From BPGL01 sp035463115 (GTDB lineage Bacteria > Actinomycetota > UBA4738 > HRBIN12): a stretch of DNA of 21,065 nt. The stretch covers positions 1-21,065 of the forward strand of contig DATHTO010000026.1 of NCBI GenBank assembly GCA_035463115.1, given 5' to 3'. Positions within the stretch are counted from its first letter, which is position 1, and each line of letters starts with the position of its first letter. The position numbers were made by a program, and so were the translations under genes. Under the pieces are notes generated by a model that had not been told where the DNA came from, did not search any database, and was given only the letters and a program-made list of their open reading frames with translations. Below, piece after piece: positions 1-6,165 of this stretch.

Positions 1-24
1 GGGACCGGAGCCGGCGTGGCGTGC

Positions 25-1437
25 TCAGCCGATCGAGCCCTCCATCTGCAGCTCGATCAGGCGGTTCAGCTCCACCGCGTACTCCATCGGGAGCTCGCGC
101 GTGATCGGCTCGATGAAGCCGTTCACGATCATGGCGCTCGCCTCGGCCTCGGAGAGCCCGCGGCTCATCAGGTAGAAGAGCTGGTCCTCACCGATCCTCG
201 CGACGCTCGCCTCGTGACCGAGCTCGGCGGTCTCCTCCTCGACCTCGACGTACGGGTAGGTGTCGGAGCGGGACTCCGGATCGAGGATCAACGCATCGCA
301 TCGCACCATCGACTTCGAGTGATGGGCCCCCTCCTCGACGCGAACGAGGCCGCGGTAGCCGGTCCGACCGCCGTCCTTCGAGACCGACTTCGAATTGATC
401 ACGCTCGAGGTGTACGGCGCCGCATGGATCGCCTTGCCGCCGGCGTCGGTGTGCATCCCCTTGCCCGCGAACGCCACGCTCAGCACCTCGCCGCGCGCGC
501 CCTTGCCGAGCAGGTAGATCGACGGGTACTTCATCGTGATCTTCGAGCCGATGTTGCCGTCGATCCACTCCATCACGGCGTCTTCGTGCGCGGCCGCGCG
601 CTTCGTCACCAGGTTGTAGACGTTCGTCGACCAGTTCTGGATCGTCGTGTACCGCACGCGCGCGTTCTTCTTCGCGACGATCTCGACAACCGCGGAATGC
701 AGCGAGTCGCTCGTGTAGATCGGCGCCGAGCATCCCTCGACGTAGTGCACGTAGCTGCCCTCGTCGGCGATGATCAGCGTGCGCTCGAACTGACCCATGT
801 TCTGCGCGTTGATCCGGAAGTACGCCTGCAACGGGATGTCGACGTGCACGCCCGGCGGGACGTAGATGAACGACCCGCCCGACCACACCGCGGTGTTCAG
901 CGCCGCGAACTTGTTGTCGTTCGGCGGGATGATCGTGCCGAAGTACTCCTTCACGATGTCGGGGTGGTCCCGCAGCGCGGAGTCCATGTCGGTGAACAGG
1001 ACCCCCTGCTGATCGAGGTCCTCCTTGATCTTGTGGTAGACGACCTCGGACTCGTACTGGGCGCTGACGCCGCCGAGATACTTCTTCTCGGCCTCGGGGA
1101 TCCCGAGCTTGTCCCACGTCCCCTTGATGTCGTCGGGCAGGTCCTCCCAGTTCTGAGCCTGCTTCTCCGTCGACCGGATGAAGTAGAAGATGTTCTGGAA
1201 ATCGATGTCGGACAGGTCGGCACCCCACCACGGCATCGGCCGGCGCTCGAAGTGGTCGAGCGACTTCAGCCGGTACTTCCGCATCCAGTCGGGCTCGTTC
1301 TTGAGCCACGAGATCTCTTCGACGACCTCGCGGCTCAGACCCCGCTTCGGCTCGAAGACGTAGTGCTCGGGGTCGCTCCAGCCGAAGCGGTACCCCTTGC
1401 TCAGTTCGCGGAGGTGTTCTTCCTGGCTGACAGCCAC
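25..1437 (-). CDS. sufB: Fe-S cluster assembly scaffold protein SufB
   Basis: A 470-residue protein, normal length for SufB, the cytosolic beta-helix scaffold of the SufBCD complex on which Fe-S clusters are assembled. Typical SufB segments are visible throughout, such as YVPPGVHVDIPLQAYFRIN and YVHYVEGCSAPIY. Cys380 (in MVRCDALILD) and the His408-Glu409 pair (in LGHEASV) align with the E. coli SufB residues Cys405 and His433-Glu434 that handle sulfur and cluster at the SufB-SufD interface. The GTG start is supported by a GGAGAGGGAG Shine-Dalgarno sequence just upstream. Only 24 bases lie beyond the stop; no start codon is visible there, so sufD/sufC presumably follow off the left edge (inference). 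A promoter with palindromes lies about 100 bases upstream. No SufR gene precedes it here, unlike many actinobacterial suf operons. Identification is secure. Confidence 0.97.
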   Translation of the reverse strand: MAVSQEEHLRELSKGYRFGWSDPEHYVFEPKRGLSREVVEEISWLKNEPDWMRKYRLKSLDHFERRPMPWWGADLSDIDFQNIFYFIRSTEKQAQNWEDLPDDIKGTWDKLGIPEAEKKYLGGVSAQYESEVVYHKIKEDLDQQGVLFTDMDSALRDHPDIVKEYFGTIIPPNDNKFAALNTAVWSGGSFIYVPPGVHVDIPLQAYFRINAQNMGQFERTLIIADEGSYVHYVEGCSAPIYTSDSLHSAVVEIVAKKNARVRYTTIQNWSTNVYNLVTKRAAAHEDAVMEWIDGNIGSKITMKYPSIYLLGKGARGEVLSVAFAGKGMHTDAGGKAIHAAPYTSSVINSKSVSKDGGRTGYRGLVRVEEGAHHSKSMVRCDALILDPESRSDTYPYVEVEEETAELGHEASVARIGEDQLFYLMSRGLSEAEASAMIVNGFIEPITRELPMEYAVELNRLIELQMEGSIG

Positions 1438-1533
1438 GACGATCTCCCTCTCCTGCCTCGTGCCGGCCTCGTGCGAGCCCGGCCTCGGCCTTCACCGGCG
1501 GTGACACGCGAAGCGGCGCGGAGCCGCCTCAGA

Positions 1534-1569
1534 GGTAGAAAGTCTACCGGACCGGTAGGAATTCCCACC
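1534..1569 (-). promoter_or_regulatory. sufB promoter with three interlocking palindromes (candidate operator)
   Basis: On the plus strand three inverted repeats overlap: GGTAGA-AAG-TCTACC (1534-1548), CTACCGG-A-CCGGTAG (1544-1558, perfect) and GGTAGGAA/TTCCCACC (1554-1569, one mismatch). The half-site word GGTAG/CTACC recurs at 1534, 1544 and 1554, one helical turn apart. Read on the minus strand the region contains TAGACT (1546-1541), a good actinobacterial -10 box, about 100 bases before the sufB start. An operator overlapping the -10 is the natural reading. The binding protein is unknown; Rrf2-family (SufR/IscR-like) regulators control suf operons elsewhere, but the motif is not one I recognise. 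Confidence 0.55.
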
Positions 1570-1577
1570 GGCGCACG

Positions 1578-1614
1578 GCGCGGCGCCCGGACGCGGAGCC
1601 CGGACGCGCCGCGC
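1578..1614. terminator. GC-rich inverted repeat between the rhodanese gene and the sufB promoter
   Basis: GCGCGGCG (1578-1585) and CGCCGCGC (1607-1614) are perfect 8-base arms around a 21-base loop that contains CCCGGACGCG twice. It lies 34 bases past the rhodanese stop, where a terminator would be expected, but there is no T-tract. It could equally be incidental in such GC-rich DNA. Confidence 0.3.
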
Positions 1615-1647
1615 GGCTCGCTCTCACCCTTCCGGATGCGTTGCGGC

Positions 1648-2496
1648 TCAGTCGCCGAGCTCGACCGGCGCCCCCACGAGCGACCCGTACTCGGTCCAGG
1701 ACCCGTCGTAGTTCTTGACGTTCGGATACCCGAGCAGCTCGCGGAGCGCGAACCAGGTGTGCGAGGACCGCTCACCGATCCGGCAGTAGGCGATGACCTC
1801 CTTGTCGGGCGTGATGCCCTCGGCCTCGTAGAGCGCGCGGAGCTCATCGGCGCTCTTGAACGTGCCGTCGTCGTTCGCCGCCTTCGCCCAGGGGATGTTC
1901 GCGGCGCCGGCGATGTGGCCGGGCACCTGCGACTGCTCCTGCGGCAGGTGGTCGGGCGCGAGCTTTTCACCGCGGAACTCCTCCGGCGACCGCACGTCGA
2001 CGAGCCCCACGCTCGATCCCACCTTCGCGATCACCTCGTCGCGGAGCGCCCGGATGTCGTCGCGCTCCGACCCGCCGACGGTGTACCCGGTCGAGCCGTG
2101 GCTCGGCACGTCCTGCACGAGTTCCCGGCTCTCGAGCTCCCACTTCTTCCTGCCGCCGTTCAGCAGCTTCACGTTCTCGACACCGCGCAGCTTGAGGATC
2201 CAGTAGGCGTAGGCCGCGAACCAGTTGTTGTTCCCGCCGTACAGGACGATCGTCGTGTCGGGAGCGACGCCCGCGTCCGACAGCAGGGCCGAGAGCTCCT
2301 CGCGGCTCACGTAGTCGCGGCCGACCTTCGCGTGCAGATCGCTCGCCCAGTTCCACCCCACGGCGCCGCGGATGTGACCCTTCTCGTAGGCAGACGTGTC
2401 TTCGTCGACCTCGATCACCCGGACCGAAGGGTCGTCGAGATGCTCCTCGAGCCAGTCAGTGCTGACGAGGACGTCGGGGTTCGCGTAATCGGTCAC
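1648..2496 (-). CDS. Two-domain rhodanese (thiosulfate/3-mercaptopyruvate sulfurtransferase), SseA-like
   Basis: A 282-residue tandem rhodanese, the usual length. It transfers sulfane sulfur from thiosulfate or 3-mercaptopyruvate to an acceptor via a cysteine persulfide. The N-terminal domain (about 8-125) is catalytically silent, with GGNNNW at 87-92 in the active-loop position. The C-terminal domain (about 145-280) carries the active loop CRIGERSSHTW with catalytic Cys238, typical of the actinobacterial SseA/CysA group. Donor specificity cannot be fixed from the loop alone. The GTG start follows a strong GGAAGGAGGAGA ribosome binding site. It lies between a Fe-S maturation protein and SufB, so a sulfur-supply or sulfur-detoxification role is reasonable, though unproven. 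Its own promoter appears to lie about 280 bases upstream, with an operator-like palindrome. Confidence 0.93.
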   Translation of the reverse strand: MTDYANPDVLVSTDWLEEHLDDPSVRVIEVDEDTSAYEKGHIRGAVGWNWASDLHAKVGRDYVSREELSALLSDAGVAPDTTIVLYGGNNNWFAAYAYWILKLRGVENVKLLNGGRKKWELESRELVQDVPSHGSTGYTVGGSERDDIRALRDEVIAKVGSSVGLVDVRSPEEFRGEKLAPDHLPQEQSQVPGHIAGAANIPWAKAANDDGTFKSADELRALYEAEGITPDKEVIAYCRIGERSSHTWFALRELLGYPNVKNYDGSWTEYGSLVGAPVELGD

Positions 2497-2527
2497 GTGC
2501 TCTCCTCCTTCCCCGGCGACGCCGGGT

Positions 2528-2574
2528 GGTGCGGGCCGGACGGTGCGGGCCGGACGGACGGTGCGGGGCTGGAC
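2528..2574. repeat. Short 14-base tandem repeat
   Basis: GGTGCGGGCCGGAC occurs twice head to tail (2528-2541 and 2542-2555). After a GGAC insertion comes a third, diverged copy, GGTGCGGGGCTGGAC (2560-2574). It sits about 30-80 bases before the rhodanese start codon in the presumed 5' leader. Confidence 0.8.
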
Positions 2575-2779
2575 GGCTCCCGAACACCGGCGTCGCGCTG
2601 CGCGACGGGTCCCGATCGTGCTTCAGCGGGAGCCAGATGCGGCGTGGACGGCCGGGCTCAGCCGCAGACGTGGGCACAGCACAGGCGCGACGGGATCATC
2701 GCCCCCACGAGTCCGCGGCACCGCGTTCGGATCACTCGTCTCCGTACCCCTGATCGCGGCCGGTCGGCCGGATCCGCAC

Positions 2780-2809
2780 GTTGTATCGCCGTTGCACCTG
2801 CAACGTCAA
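2780..2809 (-). promoter_or_regulatory. Promoter with a palindrome filling the spacer, upstream of the rhodanese gene
   Basis: Read on the minus strand: TTGACG (2809-2804, five of six bases match TTGACA), an 18-base spacer, then TACAAC (2785-2780). The spacer contains a perfect inverted repeat CGTTGCA-GG-TGCAACG (2805-2790) that also touches the -35 box. This is a classic position for a repressor operator. The predicted start near 2773 leaves a leader of about 277 bases. The element begins only 18 bases after the stop of the DUF59 gene, so the rhodanese is probably transcribed independently of it. Confidence 0.5.
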
Positions 2810-2826
2810 CGGACGGTGGTGCGGCC

Positions 2827-3258
2827 TCAGAAGACGCCGAGGGCGGCCTTCGCCTCGTCCGACATCATCTCGGGCGTCCACGCGGGTCGGATCACGAACT
2901 CCGGCCGGACCTCGCCCACGCCGTCGACGGGCGCGAGGAACGCGCGCATCTGATCCTCGATCAGCGGACCGATCGGGCAGCCCATCGTCGTCAGCGAGTA
3001 CTGGATGTCGACGTCGCCCGCGTCGCTCACCTGGATGTCGTACACCAGCCCGAGATCGACGATGTTCAGGCCGAGCTCGGGGTCGTAGACCTGCTTCAAC
3101 GCCTCGCGGACCGCGTCGACCGACACGGGCGCGTCGGACGGAGCCGTCGCGTCCTCGGTGCCGACGGGAGCGTCGGCCGCCTCGGTCACCTCGCCCGGCG
3201 ACGTGGCGCCCGACGTCGCCGATGCGTCTTCGGTCATCGTGAACTCTCGCTCGTCCAT
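2827..3258 (-). CDS. DUF59/MIP18-family Fe-S cluster maturation protein (SufT/PaaD-like)
   Basis: A 143-residue protein. Residues about 46-143 are a MIP18 (DUF59) domain with the hallmark DPELGLNIVDLGLVYD (59-74) and a conserved cysteine in TTMGCPIGP (Cys94). Family members such as SufT assist late Fe-S cluster maturation or transfer; in actinobacteria they often lie at the end of suf operons. Here it is upstream of and separate from sufB. The first 45 residues are low-complexity (Ala, Thr, Ser, Asp, Glu), probably disordered. The ATG at 3258 has GAGGAA about 9 bases before it; an in-frame ATG at 3237 (MTEDAS) preceded by GAGAG is a realistic alternative. It diverges from the response regulator at 3331. 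Family assignment is secure, exact role is inference. Confidence 0.9.
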   Translation of the reverse strand: MDEREFTMTEDASATSGATSPGEVTEAADAPVGTEDATAPSDAPVSVDAVREALKQVYDPELGLNIVDLGLVYDIQVSDAGDVDIQYSLTTMGCPIGPLIEDQMRAFLAPVDGVGEVRPEFVIRPAWTPEMMSDEAKAALGVF

Positions 3259-3330
3259 GCCACGTTCCTCGCTCGTTCGGGCATATCCTTACCCGGTCAG
3301 GTTACTTCCCCGCCGTCGAACGAAGGAGCC

Positions 3331-3984
3331 ATGCCGCAGATCCGTGCGTTGATCGTCGACGACCATCCCGTCACGAGGGAGGGTCTCCGCACCGCGCTCG
3401 AGCTCTCCGACGAGGTCGTGGTCGTCGTCGGCGAAGCGGCGACCGGCGAGGAAGCGGTCGAGCGCGCGCGCGAGCTGACGCCCGACGTCGTCTTCATGGA
3501 CGTGCGCAGGCCCGGCATGGACGGCATCGAGGCGACGCGCCGGATCCGCGAGGCGGCTCCCGACACGAAGGTCATCCTGATCACGATCGACGAGTCGAGG
3601 GGCGCGGTCGCCGAGGCGATCCAGGCGGGGGTGTCGGGGTACCTGCTGAAGGACGCGTCGCCCGACGCGCTCGTCGACGCTGCCCGGAACGCCGTCGAGG
3701 GCAACGCCGTGATCCATCCGCAGCTGACGAAGACCTTCATCGAAGAGGCGCGGATGGAAGGGGGAGGCGCCCCGGGCGAACCCAAGTCGCCGTCGCTCTC
3801 GAAGCGCGAACGCGAGATCCTGCAGAAGGTCGCCGACGGCGCCACGACCCGGCAGGTCGCGACCGACCTCGGCATCTCGCCGCACACCGTCAAGACGCAC
3901 CTCGAGCGCATCTTCGAGAAGCTCGGTGCGAACGACCGTGCGCAGGCCGTCGCGATCGCCATCCGCACCGGCATCGTCCACTGA
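3331..3984 (+). CDS. NarL/LuxR-family two-component response regulator
   Basis: A 217-residue protein. The receiver domain (about 4-120) has the acidic pair Asp10-Asp11, phosphoacceptor Asp57 (VVFMDVRRPGMDG), Thr85 and Lys107, so it should be phosphorylatable. A LuxR-type helix-turn-helix follows (about 155-217; LSKREREIL, then GISPHTVKTHLERIFEKL). Arg60 replaces the Met usual in VRMPGMDG. The ATG at 3331 is fixed by GAAGGAG close upstream; the open frame extends much further left, but that part is antisense to sufB and other genes and is not coding. A TATCCT -10-like box lies at 3284-3289. The histidine kinase 95 bases downstream on the same strand is the likely partner. Target genes are unknown; the divergent DUF59 gene is one candidate. 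Confidence 0.93.
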   Translation: MPQIRALIVDDHPVTREGLRTALELSDEVVVVVGEAATGEEAVERARELTPDVVFMDVRRPGMDGIEATRRIREAAPDTKVILITIDESRGAVAEAIQAGVSGYLLKDASPDALVDAARNAVEGNAVIHPQLTKTFIEEARMEGGGAPGEPKSPSLSKREREILQKVADGATTRQVATDLGISPHTVKTHLERIFEKLGANDRAQAVAIAIRTGIVH

Positions 3985-4079
3985 TCGATCCCGCCGTCGG
4001 ATCGCCGGCGACGACGCGACCCCACCGATCGGCGTCCCGTCGCGCCCGTCTCAATCCGCCGAACGCACGGCCGATACCC

Positions 4080-5282
4080 GTGGAGATGCCCACGACCGTC
4101 CTGCTGTGCGACGCTCCCGACGAGGTCTCGCTCCTGCAGTACCACCTGCTCCGTGAGGCGCCGGACCTGATCGTCGAGGTCACGACCGACGCGGTCCGCG
4201 CCGTGGAGGCCGTGGCGCGTGCACGCCCGGACGTCGTCGTGTGCGAACCCGACCTCGACGGGCTCGCCGCGGGAGAGCTGATCCGACGGCTCCGCGCGAC
4301 GTCGCCGACGGCGAAGATCGTCGCGCGGAGCGCCTTCGCCGACGCCGATCGGGTCGCGGCGGCGCTCGGCGCCGGCGCGTCGGCGTTCCTCACGAAGGCC
4401 GAACCTCACGAGTCGGTCGTGGCGGCGATCCGTTCCGTCGGCGGCGGTGCCGTCGTGCTCTCCCCCGTCGCCGCGATGGTCCTCGGCGACGAGCTGGCCG
4501 CGATGACCGGCCGCATCCGGGAGCTCGAAACGGAGCTGTCGGAACTCCGCGACGACGTCTCGGCGGGATCCACCGCCAAGGCGGACTTCCTCGCGAACAT
4601 CTCGCACGAGCTGCGCACCCCCGTGACCGTCGCGAAGGGCATCGCGTACGTGCTCCGGAACCCCACGGTCCCGGAGGTGGAACGCGCGCAGTTCCTCGAC
4701 CAGCTCCAGGCCTCTCTCGACAAGCTCATGGCGATCGTCGACGAGGTCATCACCATGTCGGAGCTCGAGAAGGGCACCTTCACGCTCGAGCTCGCGCCGA
4801 CGGACCTCGCGCCGCTCGTGCGCCATGCGGTCGACGAGGTGTCGCGCCAGTACCCCGCGCAATCGATCGTGGCGCAGGTCCCCGACACGCTCTCCGCGGT
4901 GGCCGACGGCGCGAAGATCGGCGGCGTGGTCCGCGAGCTCCTCGACAACGCGTGCCGGTACTCGCCGCCGGAAGCTCCCGTCGAGGTCGTCGCCCGGATC
5001 CTCCACGAGGGCGTCGTCGTCACGGTGACCGACCACGGCGAGGGGATCGACCGGAGCGTCGCGACGAAGGCCTTCGAGCAGCCGTTCTCGACGGGCGAGG
5101 GGATCTTGCGCAAGGAGAAGGCCGGGGTCGGCGTCGGGCTCCACCTCGCCCGCCAGATCGTCGTCGAGCACGGCGGGATCATGTGGGCCGACCCCCTCCC
5201 CGGCGGCGGGACGCGCGTCTCGTTCTGCCTGCCTGCTCAGGCCGGCGATCGGCTGTCGGTCCCGCCGTCGATCACGATCTGA
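4080..5282 (+). CDS. Cytosolic histidine kinase with an N-terminal degenerate receiver domain
   Basis: A 400-residue protein with no transmembrane segment. Residues about 5-125 fold-match a receiver (FLTKAE with Lys106, Ser84), but the phosphoacceptor position is Glu56 (VVVCEPDLDG) and the loop is about three residues shorter than normal, so it is probably a pseudo-receiver. A coiled coil (about 143-165) leads to a HisKA domain with phospho-acceptor His176 (NISHELRTP). The HATPase domain shows Asn290 (LLDNACRYSP), DHGEGI (318-323), GVGVGL (349-354) and GGGTRVSF. All catalytic boxes are intact, so kinase activity is expected. The start is uncertain: GTG at 4080 or ATG at 4086, neither with a convincing ribosome site. 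It follows the response regulator and is probably its partner. The sensed signal is unknown. Confidence 0.9.
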   Translation: MEMPTTVLLCDAPDEVSLLQYHLLREAPDLIVEVTTDAVRAVEAVARARPDVVVCEPDLDGLAAGELIRRLRATSPTAKIVARSAFADADRVAAALGAGASAFLTKAEPHESVVAAIRSVGGGAVVLSPVAAMVLGDELAAMTGRIRELETELSELRDDVSAGSTAKADFLANISHELRTPVTVAKGIAYVLRNPTVPEVERAQFLDQLQASLDKLMAIVDEVITMSELEKGTFTLELAPTDLAPLVRHAVDEVSRQYPAQSIVAQVPDTLSAVADGAKIGGVVRELLDNACRYSPPEAPVEVVARILHEGVVVTVTDHGEGIDRSVATKAFEQPFSTGEGILRKEKAGVGVGLHLARQIVVEHGGIMWADPLPGGGTRVSFCLPAQAGDRLSVPPSITI

Positions 5283-5320
5283 CGGCTCGAGGCCGACCGC
5301 TCGAGGCCGCCGCTCGGGGC

Positions 5321-5350
5321 CCAGCGCTCGGATCGGGGCCTCGGCGCTGG
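5321..5350 (+). terminator. Candidate hairpin after the kinase gene
   Basis: CCAGCGC (5321-5327) and GCGCTGG (5344-5350) form 7-base arms 39 bases past the kinase stop. The preceding bases repeat CTCGAGGCCG twice and a CTCGGGGCC variant. There is no T-tract, so this is a weak call. Confidence 0.3.
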
Positions 5351-5396
5351 ACCGTAGCCACACGTACCGAGCCCCGCTATCCTCGCCGATGAGCGC

Positions 5397-6116
5397 GTGC
5401 GGCGAACCATCTGTGGTCTCGTCCTGGCCGGAACGCTGGCCGGGTGCACCTGGCAGCCTCGTCTCGCGACGCCTCCCGCCGGTCAGGAGGCCGACGCGAT
5501 CCGGGTGACCCCGACGCCCCAGGAGTACGACCGTGTGACCGCGGGAGTCGTCCAGGCGCTCGTCCCGACGGGGTGGCGCGCGGTCGCGACCGAGGCGAAC
5601 CACGTCACCCAGCAGGGATTCGTCGCGTCCCCGCGGCCGCGCGCGTGGGAGCGGCTGGACCGAGGCGCCACGGGGCTCTCGGCGACGTGGATCGACGCGA
5701 CGCGGGTCGGCGTTCCGAGCGACTACTACTACCTCGCCGCGACCGGCCCCGTGCTCTCCCGGCTGATGGCCTCGGATCGGTGCACGCGTCTGCGCGAGCA
5801 GGTCTACGCGAACAACGCACCGGCGTTCGCGGCAGGTCACCGCCGTTCGCCGGGCGATTTCGTGGCGCGCGGCAACGGCGTCTGCAGGGTCTCGGGCGAC
5901 GTGGACACGCGGTGGGCGTACTTCGTGGCGGCGCCCGGACTCGGACCTGCGCGGGAGATCGGGATCCCGAGCTCCGGCCTCTACGTCGTCGTCGCCGCCA
6001 CGCCTGCGGGACCGCATGCCGCGGAGCTGCTCGAGCATCTGCTCCTCCACACCCGCTTCGGCGACGCGTCGATCGGCGACTTCATCCGCGCGGTCCGGGC
6101 GCTCCCCGTCGACTGA
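5397..6116 (+). CDS. Predicted lipoprotein of unknown function
   Basis: A 239-residue protein starting with a lipoprotein signal peptide: basic MRRT, a short hydrophobic stretch and lipobox LAGC with Cys17 as the lipidation site. It should be exported and anchored to the outer face of the membrane. The mature part has two further cysteines (Cys129 and Cys163) that could form a disulfide, and no domain I recognise. The GTG start is the only one giving this signal peptide. TATCCT at 5378-5383 would initiate transcription about 7 bases before it, and no good ribosome site is seen, so the mRNA may be nearly leaderless. An ATG at 5389 is in another frame and is not the start. It follows the two-component genes, but the intervening hairpin and its own -10 suggest separate expression. 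Confidence 0.8.
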   Translation: MRRTICGLVLAGTLAGCTWQPRLATPPAGQEADAIRVTPTPQEYDRVTAGVVQALVPTGWRAVATEANHVTQQGFVASPRPRAWERLDRGATGLSATWIDATRVGVPSDYYYLAATGPVLSRLMASDRCTRLREQVYANNAPAFAAGHRRSPGDFVARGNGVCRVSGDVDTRWAYFVAAPGLGPAREIGIPSSGLYVVVAATPAGPHAAELLEHLLLHTRFGDASIGDFIRAVRALPVD

Positions 6117-6149
6117 CGTCGCGCGCGCCGTCGGAACGGCGAACGCGGG

Positions 6150-6155
6150 TAGACT
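6150..6155 (+). promoter_or_regulatory. -10 box of the lpd operon
   Basis: TAGACT, preceded by GCGGG, lies 10 bases before the lpd ATG. Initiation would fall near 6161-6162, giving a leader of only about 4 bases. No recognisable -35 box or Shine-Dalgarno sequence accompanies it. Confidence 0.5.
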
Positions 6156-6165
6156 GCCGTGTCGG

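Larger units (their letters stand above)
2497..2826 (-). other. 330-base gene-free region: probable long leader of the rhodanese gene
   Basis: No convincing gene, tRNA or known riboswitch is seen here. On the minus strand it holds, in order, a promoter-like element (2809-2780), a leader of about 277 bases, a small perfect hairpin CGTCGCG-ctg-CGCGACG (plus-strand 2591-2607), a 14-base tandem repeat (2528-2574) and the rhodanese ribosome binding site (about 2512-2501). The open frames crossing it look like GC-rich noise. Whether the leader has a regulatory fold cannot be judged by eye. Confidence 0.5.

Noticed and set aside
2456..2677. A 73-codon minus-strand frame across the rhodanese leader, as a leader peptide
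   Set aside because: It is Arg/Pro-rich, overlaps the rhodanese start out of frame and contains the tandem repeat; no ribosome site or cysteine-rich attenuator pattern is seen.
2497..2826. A tRNA or known riboswitch in the 330-base gap
   Set aside because: No T-loop GTTCRANYC with matching acceptor stem and no riboswitch core I recognise could be found on either strand.
16..3330. A long open plus-strand frame leading into the response regulator
   Set aside because: It is antisense to sufB, the rhodanese and the DUF59 gene, is Arg/Asp/Val-rich noise in composition, and the regulator has its own ATG with GAAGGAG at 3331.
5283..5320. CTCGAGGCC repeats after the kinase gene as a regulatory repeat array
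   Set aside because: Only two good copies and one variant occur in a short GC-rich gap; this is within what chance produces here.
6016..6165. N-terminal extension of lpd
   Set aside because: It overlaps the end of the lipoprotein gene, and the FAD-binding strand of Lpd begins right after the ATG at 6166.
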